Shown in pieces: positions 51,839 through 64,000 of a DNA stretch of 64,000 nt (position 1 is its first letter; each line of letters begins with the position of its first letter). A program made the position numbers and the translations under genes. The notes beneath the pieces were generated by a model. The model had not been told where the DNA came from and did no database searches. It was given only the letters and a program-made list of their open reading frames with translations. Origin of the DNA: Anas platyrhynchos (lineage: Eukaryota > Chordata > Aves > Anseriformes > Anatidae); NCBI RefSeq assembly GCF_047663525.1, contig NC_092587.1, positions 37,191,001 through 37,255,000 of the forward strand, read 5' to 3'.

Positions 51839-53836
51839 GCTCCTGCAAAAGGGTTTAAGCACACAGCCACACACACATCCCATTAGCTTCACCAGTGCTG
51901 AAGAGCTCTTGGTGTCCAGGCCCAAAGAGGGCTGCCAAGAGAGCTTAGATTTTGGTAAGTGGAGATGATGGAGACCTGATTCCCTGCATGCATTGTAGTG
52001 CTCATTTGAACTATGGTCTGTGCTTAAGCTCTCTAAATGCTGTCAGACTTGCTTGATGAGATACACAAAACCTCAGCATACAATGTATGTGGATGGAACG
52101 TTAACCACTTGCTCCAAATTTCTTCCTAGAAAAGGATCTCAGGCAATTGCAAGAGTCAGAATACAAAACCACCTCAGGTTCCCCAAGGTGTGGTACTCCC
52201 TGGTCAACAGTTTTCCTCTAAATGGGTCATACAGCCAGTCTGTAATGGCTTTTCACTAGAAAATCAATAATTTTAAATGTCTCTGAAACTTCTGTTGCTG
52301 GAAAACCCTTGAGCCCACAAGTTTCATTTTGTCTGTTCTGTGAGCTCCTATGCTTGGAGGGCTGTAGTAGTAACACCACATTGCATTGGGCTCTAAAGAG
52401 CCCCTATGGTGAATCAGCAAACATCTTGATGGATCTGGCTAACTTTTAAACTGAGTGGTGTAAACAAATGCAGATAGGTGTAGACGTATGCTGTCCATAT
52501 TACATATTGATAATATAATATATAGGGATTCCTTAGCATTCCTGACATAGAAGAATGGTTGGTACCATTTAATATCAGATCCTGTACAGTTACTCTCCAC
52601 CTCTTTTGAAATGCTTACTTAGTTATCAGTCAGAGAATAACCATTATCCATTAACTTTCTGTTCCCTGTTCAGAGCAAAGTTGTTGTTTTTCTCTTTTGG
52701 GGTCTCATTTAGTGCTCTGTAGTACCACTACATTTTAGTGCCACTTTGGCTCTCAGGCATAATTATGATTATAAATAATATAGATTAATAAAGAACTGAT
52801 ATTACACCATGTTTTAAAGTTGCATGAAATAGAGGAAGAAACAAATTCAGGGACACAGACCTTTTAGAAAAGAACAGTGAGAAGAGCTACAAAGCTTTGT
52901 GTGGATGGTGGAACTGACATACCCAGATCCAGTCTGAGGACAGTAGTAAAACACACAACAGAGCATGTTGACTTCCAGACATAAGATAGAAACCATGGGA
53001 ATTTAAGGAGACCACCCCAGTGAAAATGGGCTCTTACAGCATGGAAACTTTTAGATGCACAGTATTGTGAATACTTAAAGAGCAGTACAACACTGACGAC
53101 ACATGAAAAGTTCATGTATTACATAAATACAACTTGTGTAAATTTTAAAAAGAATGAGAAAAACTAACAGAGCAGCCAACATATCAGATGAAAATCTTGC
53201 CTGATTTGCCCTGCCTAGGGACTAAGCTTCAAAGAAGGCTGAAAGTAATTTACAAATGCAGGACCAGTGCATGAGAAGATCTTTTCTTTGCTAACTTATT
53301 GAGAAACATTAAATTGAACCATGGAAAGTTTTTGATCTATATGAGTTAGGTAGATATTATTAATATTAAGTTATCTTTATCTATGTAAAACACAGACACA
53401 TCTACGATTGCTGCAAAGTTCTTAGCCTATTTAAGGTAACAAACATATCATCTCATTGTTTTGCAGCTTATCTGGCTTTCTGATCTGCATCCATAAAAAG
53501 CCCCAACTAGTTTCTTACTTCTGAATCTTTTCACCTTTCACATTTTCTGTTTATTCTATTTCCTGTTAGTATAACTTTAACTAAATTAGCTGTATGCTTC
53601 CTATAAACATTAATAACACTTGTTCACCTGCAGCTAATGTTATCTTATGCTATTTCTTAATCCCATATTTTTTTTTCTCTTCTCCTTTGATATCTGGCTC
53701 AATTCACTTTGATCTTCTGAAAAATAGTAGGTCTACATGAAGATCTGTGGTGTTTATGCTCAAAAATTCGACTTGATAAGTAACAATGAAGTCTACTGAG
53801 AATTGGGGATAATAACACCTATCCTACTATAGGACT

Positions 53837-53861
53837 CAAAAATAAATAAATAAATAAATAT
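53837..53861 (+). repeat. (AAAT)n short microsatellite
   Basis: Five to six AAAT copies in intergenic DNA. Confidence 0.8.
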
Positions 53862-54110
53862 TCTAGTGCCTCCATCATAGAGAGAAGCTTGGAGTGGAGA
53901 AGCTCCTATCATCCAGAGATGATTCTGCAATCTTCTGAACAGGGTTGTAATGAACGTAGGCATATAGCTAATTCTGAAATATGCACGGAAATGCCCAGCA
54001 CTGCTTCTTTTAACCTTCTTTTACCATCTGAAATAATAGGAAACTTCGGAGCTGGTATAGATTTTTCAAAATTAATGAACAATTATGAGCCAAGTTTTCA
54101 GAGAAAGGAG

Positions 54111-54566
54111 GAGAAGAGAAGAGAAGAGAAGAGAAGAGAAGAGAAGAGAAGAGAAGAGAAGAGAAGAGAAGAGAAGAGAAGAGAAGAGAAGAGAAGAGAA
54201 GAGAAGAGAAGAGAAGAGAAGAGAAGAGAAGAGAAGAGAAGAGAAGAGAAGAGAAGAGAAGAGAAGAGAAGAGAAGAGAAGAGAAGAGAAGAGAAGAGAA
54301 GAGAAGAGAAGAGAAGAGAAGAGAAGAGAAGAGAAGAGAAGAGAAGAGAAGAGAAGAGAAGAGAAGAGAAGAGAAGAGAAGAGAAGAGAAGAGAAGAGAA
54401 GAGAAGAGAAGAGAAGAGAAGAGAAGAGAAGAGAAGAGAAGAGAAGAGAAGAGAAGAGAAGAGAAGAGAAGAGAAGAGAAGAGAAGAGAAGAGAAGAGAA
54501 GAGAAGAGAAGAGAAGAGAAGAGAAGAGAAGAGAAGAGAAGAGAAGAGAAGAGAAGAGAAGAGAAG
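54111..54566 (+). repeat. (GAGAA)n microsatellite, about 91 perfect copies
   Basis: 456 bp of uninterrupted GAGAA pentamers that abut the truncated 3' end of a reversed CR1. The long REEK and SSLLF open frames here are repeat artefacts. Confidence 0.98.
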
Positions 54567-55010
54567 ACCACCTGGTCCAACAACCTGCTCAAGCAGGGTC
54601 ATCCAGAGCAAGTTGCACAGGACTATGTCCAGGTGGCTTTTGAAGATCTCCAATAAGGAGACTCCACAGCCTCTCTGGGCAGCCTGTGCCATGCTCAGGC
54701 ACCCACACAGTAAAGAATTGCTTCCTGGTGTTTAGATGGAACCTCTTGTGTTATGGTTTGTGACCATTGCCTCTTGTCCTGACACTGGGCACCATGGAAA
54801 AGAGTCTATCTCCATCCTCTTTACACTCTCGCTTCAGATATTTCAATAAGAAAGATTCCCCATTCTCCTCTCCCTTCCCCCTCCACAAACTTCCTCTTCT
54901 CCAGGATAAGCCATCCCAGGTCTCTCAGCCTCTCCTCAGATGAAAGGTGCTCCAGCTTCTTAATCTTATTTGTGACCCTGCACCAGCAGGACCACATGTC
55001 TAATGCACTC
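54567..55010 (-). mobile_element. CR1 LINE fragment fused to the (GAGAA)n array
   Basis: Reversed CR1: CACCTGGTCCAACAACCTGC, GGTGGCTTTTGAAGATCTCC, CCACAGCCTCTCTGGGCAGC and TCTCAGCCTCTCCTCAGATG. The last roughly 50 bp of the CR1 consensus, including the tail repeat, are missing and the pentamer array takes their place. Confidence 0.93.
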
Positions 55011-55094
55011 AAAATTTTTTCAGTTTATGCCTTAGATGAACTTCATAAAAAATTTAAGGCATTAAGTAAAGCAGAAATCAGACTCAAACATAGG

Positions 55095-55121
<27 letters not shown>
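55095..55121 (+). repeat. Poly(A) run
   Basis: An uninterrupted A run of about 26, just past the CR1 fragment. Confidence 0.9.
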
Positions 55122-55125
<4 letters not shown>

Positions 55126-56281
55126 CAACTAAAAAAAAAGAACAACCACAATTACATTTCCTCTGGGCATTTGCATTTCTTTGCACATTATGAGTAACAT
55201 CTTGTGATTAAGCCTCAAATGTGAATTGCTATAAAACGTACTCATAATGCCCTCTCATTTTCAAGGAAAGGCACAAACTGTTTCAGGTAGTGGGTGTCCC
55301 TGGGCTACTGGTCTGGTTCTCTGTTTCATTGTGGTGACAGATGCCCTGTAACAGTCTGCCAAGCTAGTCTTACTTCAGCTGCCTGATAAGAAGGTCTCAG
55401 CATGCTGTCACTCCAGAGACAGTTTACAGAGTGTGCTCATAGTCCATTTTGAAATCGTTAAGGTACTAAACCTAAAATTTCCCTCCATGCACAGAAAATA
55501 AGCAGCAGTTTAAGTTTTCAAAGCAGCAGTGAATCATTATGGCCAACAATTAGCTGTCTCGGAAGAATGCAAAGCACTCCCTGAATATCTCAAGACACTG
55601 TTCAAATATCTCCAGCTGTGTAATTAAAAATCAGTAATCACTTCATGGCTAGACAAGGATTTGTGTTTGACATAAAACCTTTATACAGATATCCTTTACT
55701 AGTCGCATCATTGTAGTCTGTTGGGGAGACTGTTATTTGAGAGGAATGATTATTGAATATGAAAACATATTCATATTGTCCCAATCAACCCATTACATGC
55801 TCTCACTTAATTACAGTGATTCAGTTCATATACTCTTTAGAAAATGTGATTTTGATCCCCACCATACTCTTTAAGAAAATCCCTGTACAGAGGTATTATT
55901 GCACAGTTTACGGAGATGCTTGGCAGAAACAGACAGCTCAGCTTCCCCTTGTAGACAGACAGCTGTTCCAAACTCTTGACTTTCTCTTGCACATAGAAGA
56001 GTATTCAGAAGCCTGTGACCTGCTTTCTCTTGAAATTTCATTATGGCTTTATAAAACAGTTATACTAAAATTGTAAAAGGAAAAAGCAAACCGTGTGGAA
56101 ACCTGGGCACGGTTCTGGGGGAGGAGGGTGCCTACATCTAGGCTGGTAGAAGTGGGTCATTTTGTACGGCACCATTTTTACACCCAAGAGCTTCTGTTTC
56201 CTTCCATCTTTGTACCCCACTTTTCAGCTTTTTCCCTTTCCTTTTTAATTTTTAAAGCTTTTTCCCCTCTTTTCTCTTATC

Positions 56282-56527
56282 CTAGTACATTCCTGAGCAG
56301 CTTGGCAATGCCAACAGAGGGTGCCTGGATGGCTCTGAGTAATGTCGACTGGGAGCTGGGCTAGAAGATTGTGAAGCTGCAGAAGCTGATTTCTTGGTGT
56401 TAGAAATGAACATTGTATCCTGGCTGCTGCTGGACTGACTGCCACAGGATGTCTGCAAACTTGGTTCTCCAACAGTAGCATCAGAAAAAAACAGCAAGGG
56501 AAGCAATGGCACAGTAGGCAACAACAA
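56282..56527 (-). other. Unrecognised Ser-rich open frame, possible pseudogene piece
   Basis: The minus-strand frame reads ..SDATVGEPSLQTSCGSQSSS.. to ..RHYSEPSRHPLLALPSCSGMY and then stops. Codon use and composition look more protein-like than the surrounding AT-rich DNA, and the other strand has a splice-acceptor-like tract at 56270-56285. I do not recognise the family. It could be a decayed retrocopy or a chance frame in a GC-richer patch. Confidence 0.2.
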
Positions 56528-57778
56528 GATTTTCTAGAGCATTTTTCCTCTGGAGGTACCATCCTCCCTCTGGTGAACTTAAACCTATAAGTAATGGATG
56601 TGGTTCCTTAAGTTACATTTCCCTTGGAAGCAGCCCCCATTTGGTCTGTGACCAAAAGTCAGAGATTGCTGCTGTGGTGGCATCTCTTCAACTTTTGTTC
56701 AACAGCCACTTAAAATCTCCGGATTTCTCCAGTTCCCACTGTGTATCTGCTTTCTTTGTGAAGTGCTGCTTTCAATCTCATTAGTAGGGGCCTTTTTTTT
56801 TTTGGAAAATATAATTGTCAGATAAGATCACATTTCACGCTTTTTTGCTACTGAAGATATAGGAGCTGAATAACAAATCACTCACACAGGGTTCATTTTC
56901 CAACTTTTTCCAAAATTTTTCATTTTCCTGCCGGCACAGGCCACATAAATAAACACCAGCTAAGTACTTGAGGGTGGAGTAAAATCTACATTTCTTGTTG
57001 ACAGTATTTATATAAAAGAGATTGCATTGTAAAGACTTTAAAAGTTATAGGGAAAAAAAAGAAAAAGGAAAAACGAAAAAACACAAAATATGAGTAGCAC
57101 ATAGACAGATGTGCCAAATGTTAAAATATGAATTGACATTTTGACTTAAGATTAGGGAAATTTAAATTTTGTTTGTTTACTTTTCCAATTTAAAAAAAAA
57201 AAAACAACTTTGCTACCATCTAAAATATCATTGCTTATTACAATTAGTATTTAATTATTAATTATGACAGTAATTAGATCTAGAAGCCCAGGAGAAAACA
57301 ATGAAGTTCACATTTCCTACATCATTTTAAAGTCTTTTTTAAAAACTTAAGAGAAAATAAAATACTGATTATATCTAACTTTGGATAACTTACTTGTCTG
57401 ACATTTTACTCTTTTGCTTATTTTTAGGCTTTATTCCTCATTAGTCTGGAGCCAAAATGTAAAATCATGCACAATGTTTTAAATTACAAAAGATATGTTT
57501 AATGAATAACTTATTTAAGAAAGAATAATTATATCAACTTTTAATTTTTGCAGATATAGTAAAGCTTTTATGGAATGCTTAGGTGCAAAATTATAATCAC
57601 AGACCTGAGCATTGACCTTAAAAACTGCCATATATTCCATTAACTTTGTACCTGTAACAGAAGTTTAAAGTATCTAATATGTTCATAGGACTGAATTTGA
57701 AACTAATTAGAAAATTGTTGATGTCCTCATATGGAAATAACTACTTTTTTATGTATATTAAGATAGATAGATTCATAC

Positions 57779-57919
57779 CTTCCAGTGAACAATCAATAAA
57801 TACTGATTCTTTTTTTCCCATTTCTGAAGAACCATACTGGGCTTCTTGAATTCCAGGAGAAGGTCAATACTTATGTAGAAAAGCAGCAAAAACATTCTCT
57901 TCTTCACAAAACTCATCTT
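57779..57919 (-). other. Orphan exon-like frame with signal-peptide-like sequence
   Basis: A strong acceptor (TTTTCTTCTGACAG) and a donor (AAG followed by GTATGA) bracket 141 nt that stay open in phase 0 for 47 codons. After an ATG at 57916-57914 the frame reads MSFVKKRMFLLLFYISIDLL, a basic then hydrophobic start typical of a secreted protein. It lies on the cytokine strand 7.7 kb upstream of IL26. No in-phase partner exon was found and no family is recognised. Confidence 0.2.
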
Positions 57920-60900
57920 CTGTCAGAAGAAAACAATAAAAGATTCCAGTGGAAAAGGCCTCCAGAGAGAGGGAGAAAGAAAAATACTTTCTCATCATTC
58001 TTATTATTCTTTGAATTTGTTACATCAGCAGAAAAAGGCTAAATCTATACCTCTCCTCATGGGCTGGGAAAATTTCAAAACAACCTTGATTTTAGTGTCT
58101 TTTTTCTAGCTCTAATTAAGTCTTTCAGTATTTTTAATCAATTGGGAATAAGCTTTTGTCAGTCTCACTGAAAATGTCAGTGTATGTTGGCCCAATACCA
58201 AACACCAGATAAACACCTCTGGGACTATTAAACCTTTCCACACATTTCCAGATTAGATTAGATTATTTGAAAGCAAATTTTTCACAGAAGAATTCCTTCC
58301 CTGGAAAAGGAGTATTTTCCCAGTAAATTTACCTTCACTGCAATTATAAGGTCCATAAAAATCAGATTTCTTTTGCTTTGGTATTTAACCATGCTGCTTC
58401 AAAACTTTCAGGCAAGCCCTGAAAAGAATACCAGGTCTGAAACATTTGATCAAACCTTTGAATTCTACTGAGGTTTGCTCTTACTAATCTGTCACTTCTG
58501 AAAACAAACATTTTATTTATCACAGCAAAGAACAGGAGATACTTTATCAATCCGCAACCTCTCTCAATCCACAACCTCTCTTTTATCTCAGTTCTGATAA
58601 CAGGGTTACAGAATAAACCTAACTTTCTTGGCCAAAACTTCAGATTGTGGCTCTAAGAAATTCTCTGTTTTACTTTTCGGAAATGTAGAAAAGATGAGTT
58701 GCTCCCTTCTTCCTATTTTCAGAGAAACTTCTCATGTTCATCTCACCTAAAACACATTCTTTATTATTAATTGTTTGTTTCCAGCATCATTGGAAACATT
58801 GCATAAACTGAAGTTTGTAACTGCAAGTGACATTAAAATAGCAATGGAAAACAGTTAACAAATGAAAAACAAAATCTAAATTTATTGCCAAAATGTTTCC
58901 AAAGTAAAATACAATAGATGAAGCTGTTTGTTTCTGGTTCTCTCTCTTGCCAGTAGCTTGACCTTGGAGCAACATAACTCCCTGCAGTTCACAGCTGACA
59001 TTTGTCATGCCTGGCCATAGACCTCTGGAGGCTGGATCTCTGAGCGGAGGATGGATCTCTCATGACCCAGGGTTCCCTCTGTGGCTGGTGGAGGGGAATG
59101 GGCCCTCAGAGGATGCCTCACCTCATCTGCCTGACATCCTTGCTGCTGAAGGAGCTGGAGATGTCAGTCTACATCACAGGCTCTGTGGAGACCAGTGGGC
59201 ACCAACTGAGAGTTTGTTGGCTAGTTTTCTGGCACCCAAGGTAGAGGAGAGGACTGATATAAGGCCATTATCAAAATGAGGAAACCACGTGGTGTTTTAC
59301 AAGCTTGTTGGATCAGAGGGATGGTCACTGCTTTGTTTTGCATTCCCAGTCACTGCCCAGAAGACCTTGTCACTTAACAACTGAATCATTGGCAGATTCA
59401 AAATGAGAGCATGATGCCACAGTTGAGTAGCTCCCTGTTTTGAAGGCTTCAGCCTCACCCATCAAGTTAAATGACAGGGTTGGTGTGTAAGGAACTGACT
59501 TCCATTTTCTGAGGCACACAGGGGTCCCAACAAACCAAGATACTTTTCTGATTGTTATGCAACTTCTATTACATACAAGACTAATGATCATTGTGTTGAA
59601 GTTAAGAAATTCATGCCTACAAATGAATCGTATTTTTTGCCAAAATCTGTGCTTGACAAACACGTATTGTCCATTTTTGTGTTACCTGAAGAAGAATGAA
59701 CTTCAAGTCTGTTAAATTCTAAATCTGGGATTATCTACCTAAAATGTCAGTTATTCAAATTGTTTATGATTAAACATGACAAGGGGAGAGAAAATCTGAA
59801 TTTTCTTCTGCTGTTCAAGACTGACAGAGTTTACATTATAAAGGAGAACTATAGGAAGTGGTCAAACCAGAAAATTTAAAGACATGTTTGATAACAAGTA
59901 TTAACCCAAAACAAAGTCTGGATAGTTTTAGACCAACAAACAAACAAAAGAAAGATCTCTGCAATGACAAACAGTGCGTAATCTTTATTTTGGAGCCTTT
60001 GTTTCCCAAATAAGTGTCATTATTGTGGACTTTCTGGAACAAGTCTTTCCCTGGCACAGTCCAATTTCTCATGTCTATCTAATACTTGCGCTGAAATCTT
60101 TCGCCTTTTCTGTGTAATACAATTCAGTTGATACACATACAAACAACAAGCCTTATCTTGAAGTCAATAGGAAGTTTATTTCTATATTCTGTGGAGCAAG
60201 ACAATATACATGATGACCTTTCCATTGGGGAGATCTTACACATCATGGCCTAATGCAAAAGACAAATCAGAAAGTCAGTCTTCAAGAATGCATAACTTTT
60301 AGACTGCCACAGAGAAAACTGCCCATTCCTTTCACAGCTGGAATCAACCAAACAGAATACCATCACCACTTCTTAAATGTACTGTTGGGTTTGGAAGTGC
60401 TTCTCTTTTGGAAAACTCTTTAAATTGGTCCAAGTTGGCAATTTTTGGAAGACAATATTACATTCAGTTATTTGAAACTAGTGCTACAAATTGCACTGAT
60501 ATGCCTTAATGGTTCTTGCAGAAACGAACATACCATCGTTTCAGTCAGTTAGTCAAAGACACATTTTTCTCTCTGTTTTTTTCTCAAAATTTTTCAATGT
60601 ATGTTGTACTGAGTAAAGCAGAAAAAGGTTTTATTGCCATTTCTCTTTATACAGCCCTACAGAAGAAAAATGGCCTGATCTTGTAAATATTTATGTTGTG
60701 CCTTACTCTTCCAAAATCAAAAGATATGTACATTTGGGTCTTACGAATTAATTTGTTGAAGATAAATGGGCAGTACTTCTCAGGAGAATTTTCTAAATTT
60801 CTCCTTAGAGTTGGAAAGCTGTAGGAATACTTTCTTTCCCAAACCATTCATGAGTGTATTCCAAACGAAAAGACAGCAATCAATATCTGAATTTGGCCAG

Positions 60901-63900
60901 AGATTTGGATTTAATGGTTAAGCAGAGAGAGGGATTTTCTATACTTCAGAATAAAGCATTTCACTGACACGGTAATTCAATACTTTTGCTAGTGGTGAAA
61001 TTCATACAGTTCATCTGATAAGGTCTGTCTATGTGTAAGCCCAGAAAAAAGTTGTTACAAAAGGATATGAGTTTAGAAGCATATGTGGTCCCGGAGGTGC
61101 CATCAGCCTTAACACAGTTCATATTTAGTCATTCACCTCATTCAAATAAAACTTCCTAACAAATTATTGAACAACATTGAATCCTGGTCTGGATCCCATG
61201 AAAGGTTGCATGACTTTCCTACCTACATGTGCTGGTTTATGCACCGTGTCGTAGATAACCGCCCACCAAAAATCCCTGGAGTCCCACAAGACTGCACTAT
61301 AGGTTTTCCTTCTTTCCATGGTCTCTACCTTCTTCCTGGTAGTATTAGTAATAAGCCTGAGGTTGACTTTAATGTCTCTACCCATCCTGCTTCATGTTAG
61401 CAGGCCAGTTCTGCTCCAAATCACACCAGTTTTATAAACATCCATTGGCTACTGATGATTGCTATGACTGAAAAGGCACAGCCTATCAGGAATGTATGGT
61501 TATTCAATGCAGTCCATACCTCCTTCAAAGCAGAGTTTAGCTGATTGTGTTTTAAAGCACAGGCTGATATAGTCACATGCTGCTGGTTAACTATTGGGAT
61601 AGCTCCAGCTCTTCGCAGCCTCTAAAATATAGTTCCACCAGCAAACTGGAAATATCAACGCTTTCTTATTCTAGGTCACTTAAAGAGTATATATTCAGAC
61701 ACTGAGTATGTAAATCTCATAACTGAGTAAAACTCAATATAATATATTTAACAGAGGTTTCTTAAACTGTCACCAATACTTACTCAGCAGGATGTGGAAA
61801 CTTCTCTTCATGCTTTGGGTTCCCCTGTCTTCTCTACATGAAGTTTCAGAGTTAGCTTAAATGTTTTATAATTATCTATGTAGCAAAAAAGCGCCTGTTC
61901 CGGTCCCCTAATGTAAGTGAAGGGGAGGAAAATTCCACAGAAAGTAAATCTGTCCTTTTATATTTTTTACCTTTTAAAAGGTCCTCCAGCCTCTACAACA
62001 GAGGTGTCCTCGACAAAGGATGTGGAGCAAATGTCCTCCCTAATAACGCTAAGTCAAGAACTTCTGGGAATTACAAATAGTCCATAACTTGCAGGGTAGC
62101 GGTGAGGAAAGGAAAATAGGGCAACGGAAATTAGAATTGTGCAAACAGCAGGGTTTCTGTTTGGTGACCGAAAAATTAAACCAAAAAAAAAAAAAATCAT
62201 TTTGGGTCAGCCCAAAGTACTTGTCAAACTCAAAATGAAAGAGCTCATTTCGCTTTCGTACCTCTTTTCATCGTTTGAGAGAAAATGTAGGTAAAATTCT
62301 AAACCAAAACAGTATTTTGAAGTATAAAACTGAAATATTTCATTTGGAAAATGCCAAAATCCAATAATTCAGCACGATTTCCCTTTTCCGAGCTGTAACT
62401 ATTGACCGAAATGAAACCAAGCTTGTCTGACTCAAATTACTTCTTTATTTTCTTTTTTTTTTTTCAGTAATTGTTTGTCCCAGACATTTCCTTGGTTATA
62501 AGGGAAATCTCCAACTTCTACTTCCTTTGTCTATTCAAAACTGACCATTACTCAGCATCCTTCACACACCCACAAGCCACACATACCCTGCAAGAAAATC
62601 TATGTAGGAAATTCTGCAAAATTTGCCGTGTGGCATTTTCAGGACTCCAGCTCATTAGGTTACCATGGCAGAGTCTTCCATCTGGTGGTTTTCCAAGTTG
62701 AGGAAGTTGATACATAAATTACTATCATTTACACTGGTGAACAAATGGTTTATTTGGGTTTGCCCCAGGGTGGAAAGCTTGAGAGAGTGATTTGACGTGT
62801 CAGGGTAGGACAGCTCAAAAAGGATGATGTGCAAGGGGTCTAGAGGAAGTAGAAGAGAGAAATAAATTAATTATCCATTTGAGAAGCGATGCTATCAATG
62901 AGGAACAGCACAAATGGTTCTAGGTCTAGCCTCTATAACCAAGGAAGAAAACGGGTACTTCTAAAGAAAATCCCTCTGATTCTGTTCAGAGTCACAGTCT
63001 TTATAAACCTCTAATGTAGATCAGATGAATCACACCTGAATAATTCCTATTACCCTTCATTACATGTAAATTGAGCCAAGTGTAACTTTGGGATAGGCTT
63101 GTCTATGAAAGGTCAGTGAGATGAATTCTCCAGCTGGTGTTTAACTTCCTTTCTTTAACTTTTACTGACAGCTGTTGCAAGTTTGAATGATAAGAGAAAG
63201 GATGTCAGACAAAGAGAAAAGTTGTTGGACAACAGCTCTTGATAATGTCATTGCTTATCCCATAAGTAAGAAAATAAATATCCTCTTCAATATAGTAAAA
63301 GGTTAAATCTCTAACACGGTCATATGTTATCAAAGCCTGTCTGGCTGTCACCATTGGGTCACTTCTGCCTTGACTGTGAGCAGGGATGTAATTCATTTGT
63401 TGAGAGACACACAGCAGAGTGTGGAGCAAAGCAAACCACATTGATTGCATCTGGGTTGACAGGCAATGGACATCTATCACCCAGATGCATCATATATCAG
63501 CTCAGTATGTGAGTTCCCACAAGAAAGTGTTATATCGGTTAACATAAACCTTTTTCAAATTGGGTGTGGGTGGATGTTTTTTGTCCTGAGAACACTCTGA
63601 TTCAGGACTGACATGGCATAGCTTAATCTTGCTTTAATGACAGTTCATTACAACAGCTGATGTAAGACGCATTGAAACTAACTAGATCTGGACTAGCTTT
63701 GATTCCTCTTTGAATATAATTATGAAACTATCAAGACAGAAATCATTTCCCCCAAATATTTTTACAATTTACAATACCTATTCATGGGGATTCCTCTAGA
63801 TGTCTCTTTAGCAATCATTTTTTAATTTTAATTTCCCTGAGATGCCATGTTTACAAGACTTCACCTGCACTGCCAACTCAACTGGATCTTTTATTCTGAG

Positions 63901-64000
63901 GAACTTCATCATGACTTTTTTTTTAAAGATGTGGACAGAATAGTGCTGACTGGATGAATAAACAATAAAGCCTTGTTCAATAAGTCTTTACCAGTTGCTG

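Larger units (their letters stand above)
50350..64000. other. Region upstream of IL26 with no confirmed gene
   Basis: 13.6 kb where IL22 would be expected in sequence order. No exon with the IL22 cysteine/CYLMKQ-type segment or the last-exon ELDLLF-type motif was found on the minus strand. CR1 copies, a GAGAA array and several orphan open frames are listed separately. IL22 probably lies beyond the window end, or has diverged past recognition. Confidence 0.5.

Noticed and set aside
53889..54735. Long REEK and SSLLF open frames on both strands (164-255 codons)
   Set aside because: They are produced by the (GAGAA)n array, whose pentamer has no stop codon in these frames.
62655..62839. 60-codon minus frame after a strong polypyrimidine/AG acceptor (PLHIILFELSYPDTSNHS...)
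   Set aside because: Length is within chance, no family is recognised, there is no partner exon, and it does not match MDM1 or IL22 C-termini as I know them.

Overview
This is vertebrate nuclear DNA from a bird. The dispersed repeats are CR1 LINE fragments, several ending in the CR1 3' signature (ATTCTGTGATTCTATG-like), and two spliced cytokine genes encode proteins of avian type. The IFN-gamma protein is clearly diverged from the chicken protein as I remember it, so a non-galliform (neoavian) bird is my inference. The window is AT-rich and gene-poor, with long introns and intergenic DNA, and no bacterial or viral gene was seen.

Layout. About 1-15,440 is intergenic: it holds a 23-G run, an (AAAAT)n array, an ancient LINE remnant and an 850-bp pure-purine microsatellite compound. 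15,440-19,790 is interferon gamma (IFNG) on the minus strand: 4 coding exons, 164 codons, with a TATA box, a 5'UTR hairpin, AU-rich elements and a poly(A) signal. 19,900-42,490 is intergenic: CR1/LINE remnants at 28.3, 30.2-32.2 and 36.2 kb, and a striking 364-bp TTAA-bounded inverted repeat at 33.9-34.3 kb inside a CpG-richer patch. 42,490-50,200 is interleukin-26 (IL26) on the minus strand: 5 coding exons, 170 codons, with a CR1 in intron 3. 50,250-64,000 has no gene I can confirm: it holds a well-preserved CR1, a (GAGAA)n array joined to a truncated CR1, and some orphan exon-like open frames.

The order IFNG - IL26, same strand, matches the conserved amniote IFNG-IL26-IL22-MDM1 cytokine block. 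IL22 would be expected next at higher coordinates, but no IL22 exon was recognised before the window ends. Both genes encode secreted alpha-helical class II cytokines made by activated T/NK-type lymphocytes. IFNG acts on macrophages and on antigen presentation through IFNGR. IL26 is an IL-10-family cationic cytokine that signals in mammals through IL20RA/IL10RB. All exon boundaries were derived by hand from GT/AG sites and reading phase; every junction is phase 0 and totals agree with family lengths.
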